Source: Candidatus Villigracilis affinis (GTDB taxonomy: Bacteria > Chloroflexota > Anaerolineae > Anaerolineales > Villigracilaceae). From it: 64,000 nt of DNA. How positions within the stretch are numbered: the first letter of the stretch is position 1; every line of letters starts with the position of its first letter. A program made the position numbers and the translations under genes. The DNA lies in NCBI GenBank assembly GCA_016718275.1, contig JADKEA010000021.1:124001-188000 (forward strand), given 5' to 3'. The notes beneath the pieces are model-generated. The model saw only the letters and a program-made list of their open reading frames with translations. It searched no databases and was not told the DNA's origin. Shown here one piece after another: positions 62,936 to 64,000 of the stretch.

Positions 62936-64000
62936 CTAACTCAACAATCCTCTTGCGAATGTCAGGAATGCCTGCACGTCGTTGAAGTTCGTGACCATTC
63001 CCACGGAAATACGCACGGCTCCTGATGATTTTCCGTCAATGCACAGGCGGAAGTCGTCGATGCTCATTTTGTCTTTGTGGTCGGGGGAAGTGAAGCACAC
63101 GTCCAATTCCACGCGGGAGATGCCGAGCGCCACTTCACCCGCGCCGGGGTTGCAGAAACAGCCCGTCCGCAGTGAGATGTTGACCTTGTTGGCTTCACTT
63201 TCGATAAAGCGATGATCGAAGGCTTTGCCGTTCTTGTCGTAAAAATTGACCGTGACCGCGCCGCCTCTTCCTTCGCTGGTAGCTGGTCCGAACAAACGGA
63301 CAAGCGGCTCCCCGTTGCTGTGTTTCATGGCGGTCAGGTTTTGCAGCAGCCAGCCCGTGAGCGTTCTGACCCTTTCGCTGATGGAATCATAGCCGATGGA
63401 TTCGATGTGCTTGAGTCCGATCTCGATGGCGGGGATGTTGAGATAATCGAGCGTGCCATCTTCGAAGGCGGGGGCGCCGTCGGCGAGATAATATTTATCA
63501 CCCTGCACCGATGCGACCGTGATGGTTCCGCCCGCGAACCAGGGACGATGCAATTTCGAAAGCGCGGATTTGCGCGCGATCAATGCACCCAGCCCGGTGG
63601 GGTAGCCGAAGATTTTGTAAAACGAAATAGGCACGAAATCAGGTTTGACTTTGCTCAAATCGAGCTTATTGGTTGGCACATAGGCGGCGGCGTCGAGCAG
63701 CACGTCCCAGCCGTGGGCGTGGGCTTTCTCGATCCACTCCAGCGGATGTTTAACCGAGGAGAAGTTGGATTGCGCGGGATATGCAAAAAGGTTGTATCCG
63801 TTCTTCGAAGGCCGCGCCAGTTCCAAGTCCAGTTGTGAAGCGTCGACTCTCATCTCGGGCAGCATAACTGGAATGTAAGTCACCTCTGCGCCGCGTGCAT
63901 GTGCAAATTCCCGAATCCCATTCACCGAATTGTGATTGTCGAAGGTCAATAAATAACGCCCGTTCGGGAAGGGGTAACTTTCGCCAACGAGTTTGAGCGC
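62936..64000 (-). CDS. Class V aminotransferase (MoCo sulfurase-like), cut by the window edge
   Basis: The frame is open to the right edge (LKLVGESYPFPNGRYLLTFDNHNS precedes any start), so the N-terminus is missing. VLLDAAAYVPTNKLDLSK binds PLP and the Schiff-base lysine is in ISFYKIFGYPTGLGAL. WFAGGTITVASVQGD and the late cysteine RTGCFCNPGAGE resemble molybdenum cofactor sulfurase and other cysteine desulfurase-like enzymes. It may mobilise sulfur from cysteine, but the substrate is uncertain. No partner gene is in view. Confidence 0.8.
   Translation of the reverse strand, partial: ALKLVGESYPFPNGRYLLTFDNHNSVNGIREFAHARGAEVTYIPVMLPEMRVDASQLDLELARPSKNGYNLFAYPAQSNFSSVKHPLEWIEKAHAHGWDVLLDAAAYVPTNKLDLSKVKPDFVPISFYKIFGYPTGLGALIARKSALSKLHRPWFAGGTITVASVQGDKYYLADGAPAFEDGTLDYLNIPAIEIGLKHIESIGYDSISERVRTLTGWLLQNLTAMKHSNGEPLVRLFGPATSEGRGGAVTVNFYDKNGKAFDHRFIESEANKVNISLRTGCFCNPGAGEVALGISRVELDVCFTSPDHKDKMSIDDFRLCIDGKSSGAVRISVGMVTNFNDVQAFLTFARGLLS

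Overview
The window reads as a chromosomal segment of an uncultured-type Chloroflexota bacterium, most likely class Anaerolineae. This is an inference from style: mid-to-high GC, many LxxC lipoproteins with Thr/Pro-rich linkers, a T-box leader ahead of valS, an FMN riboswitch ahead of a riboflavin-type ABC importer, and a NarL-type two-component pair. No rRNA, tRNA, CRISPR array, transposase or phage gene was seen. At least ten single-base frame breaks occur, several in homopolymers and one in the essential gene valS. They look like residual long-read assembly errors rather than decay, so broken genes are annotated as whole genes.

Layout. 1-7.2 kb: a surface-polysaccharide locus (N-acetyltransferase, aminotransferase and 2-epimerase of the UDP-diacetamido-uronic acid type, a family 2 glycosyltransferase, a small EamA-like flippase candidate, an FAD oxidoreductase and a polysaccharide deacetylase). 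7.2-13.4 kb: a beta-helix lipoprotein, an ECF sigma factor with a membrane partner, and a histidine kinase/response regulator pair. 13.5-31.6 kb: a long sulfur-oxidation locus, the centre of interest. 31.8-39.98 kb: a DUF2270-like protein, an FmdE-like protein, T-box and valS, a ferredoxin, and an FMN riboswitch with an ABC importer. 40-49.4 kb (minus strand): a membrane glycosyltransferase, two DinB-like proteins, small membrane proteins, a hydrolase, holB, rsgA, a penicillin-binding protein and maf. 49.6-57.2 kb: xpt, a HIT protein, guaA, two paralogous membrane proteins, a vWA-FHA protein and a PP2C phosphatase. 57.3-64 kb (minus strand): plsY, two paralogous lipoproteins flanking a dimethylamine/trimethylamine dehydrogenase-like flavoprotein, a methyltransferase, two small proteins and a class V aminotransferase cut by the right edge.

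How the central locus works (inference from families). TusA and two DsrE-like carriers would bring sulfane sulfur to the sHdr complex (C1, B1, A, H and a fused C2-B2 subunit). Two lipoate-binding proteins would hold the intermediates and a dedicated lipoate ligase would load them. EtfBA and a haem-b/FeS/CCG membrane protein (EMO type) would pass electrons to quinone. A ferredoxin/NrfD/molybdopterin set without an export signal looks like the cytoplasm-facing sulfite dehydrogenase SoeABC, which would finish sulfite to sulfate. The gene order matches what I recall as the type II sHdr arrangement. Less expected are a STAS protein between the DsrE genes, a small double zinc-finger-like protein beside the lipoate carriers, the join between ligase and ferredoxin, and 7-base periodic repeats in several intergenic gaps and once inside the molybdoenzyme gene.
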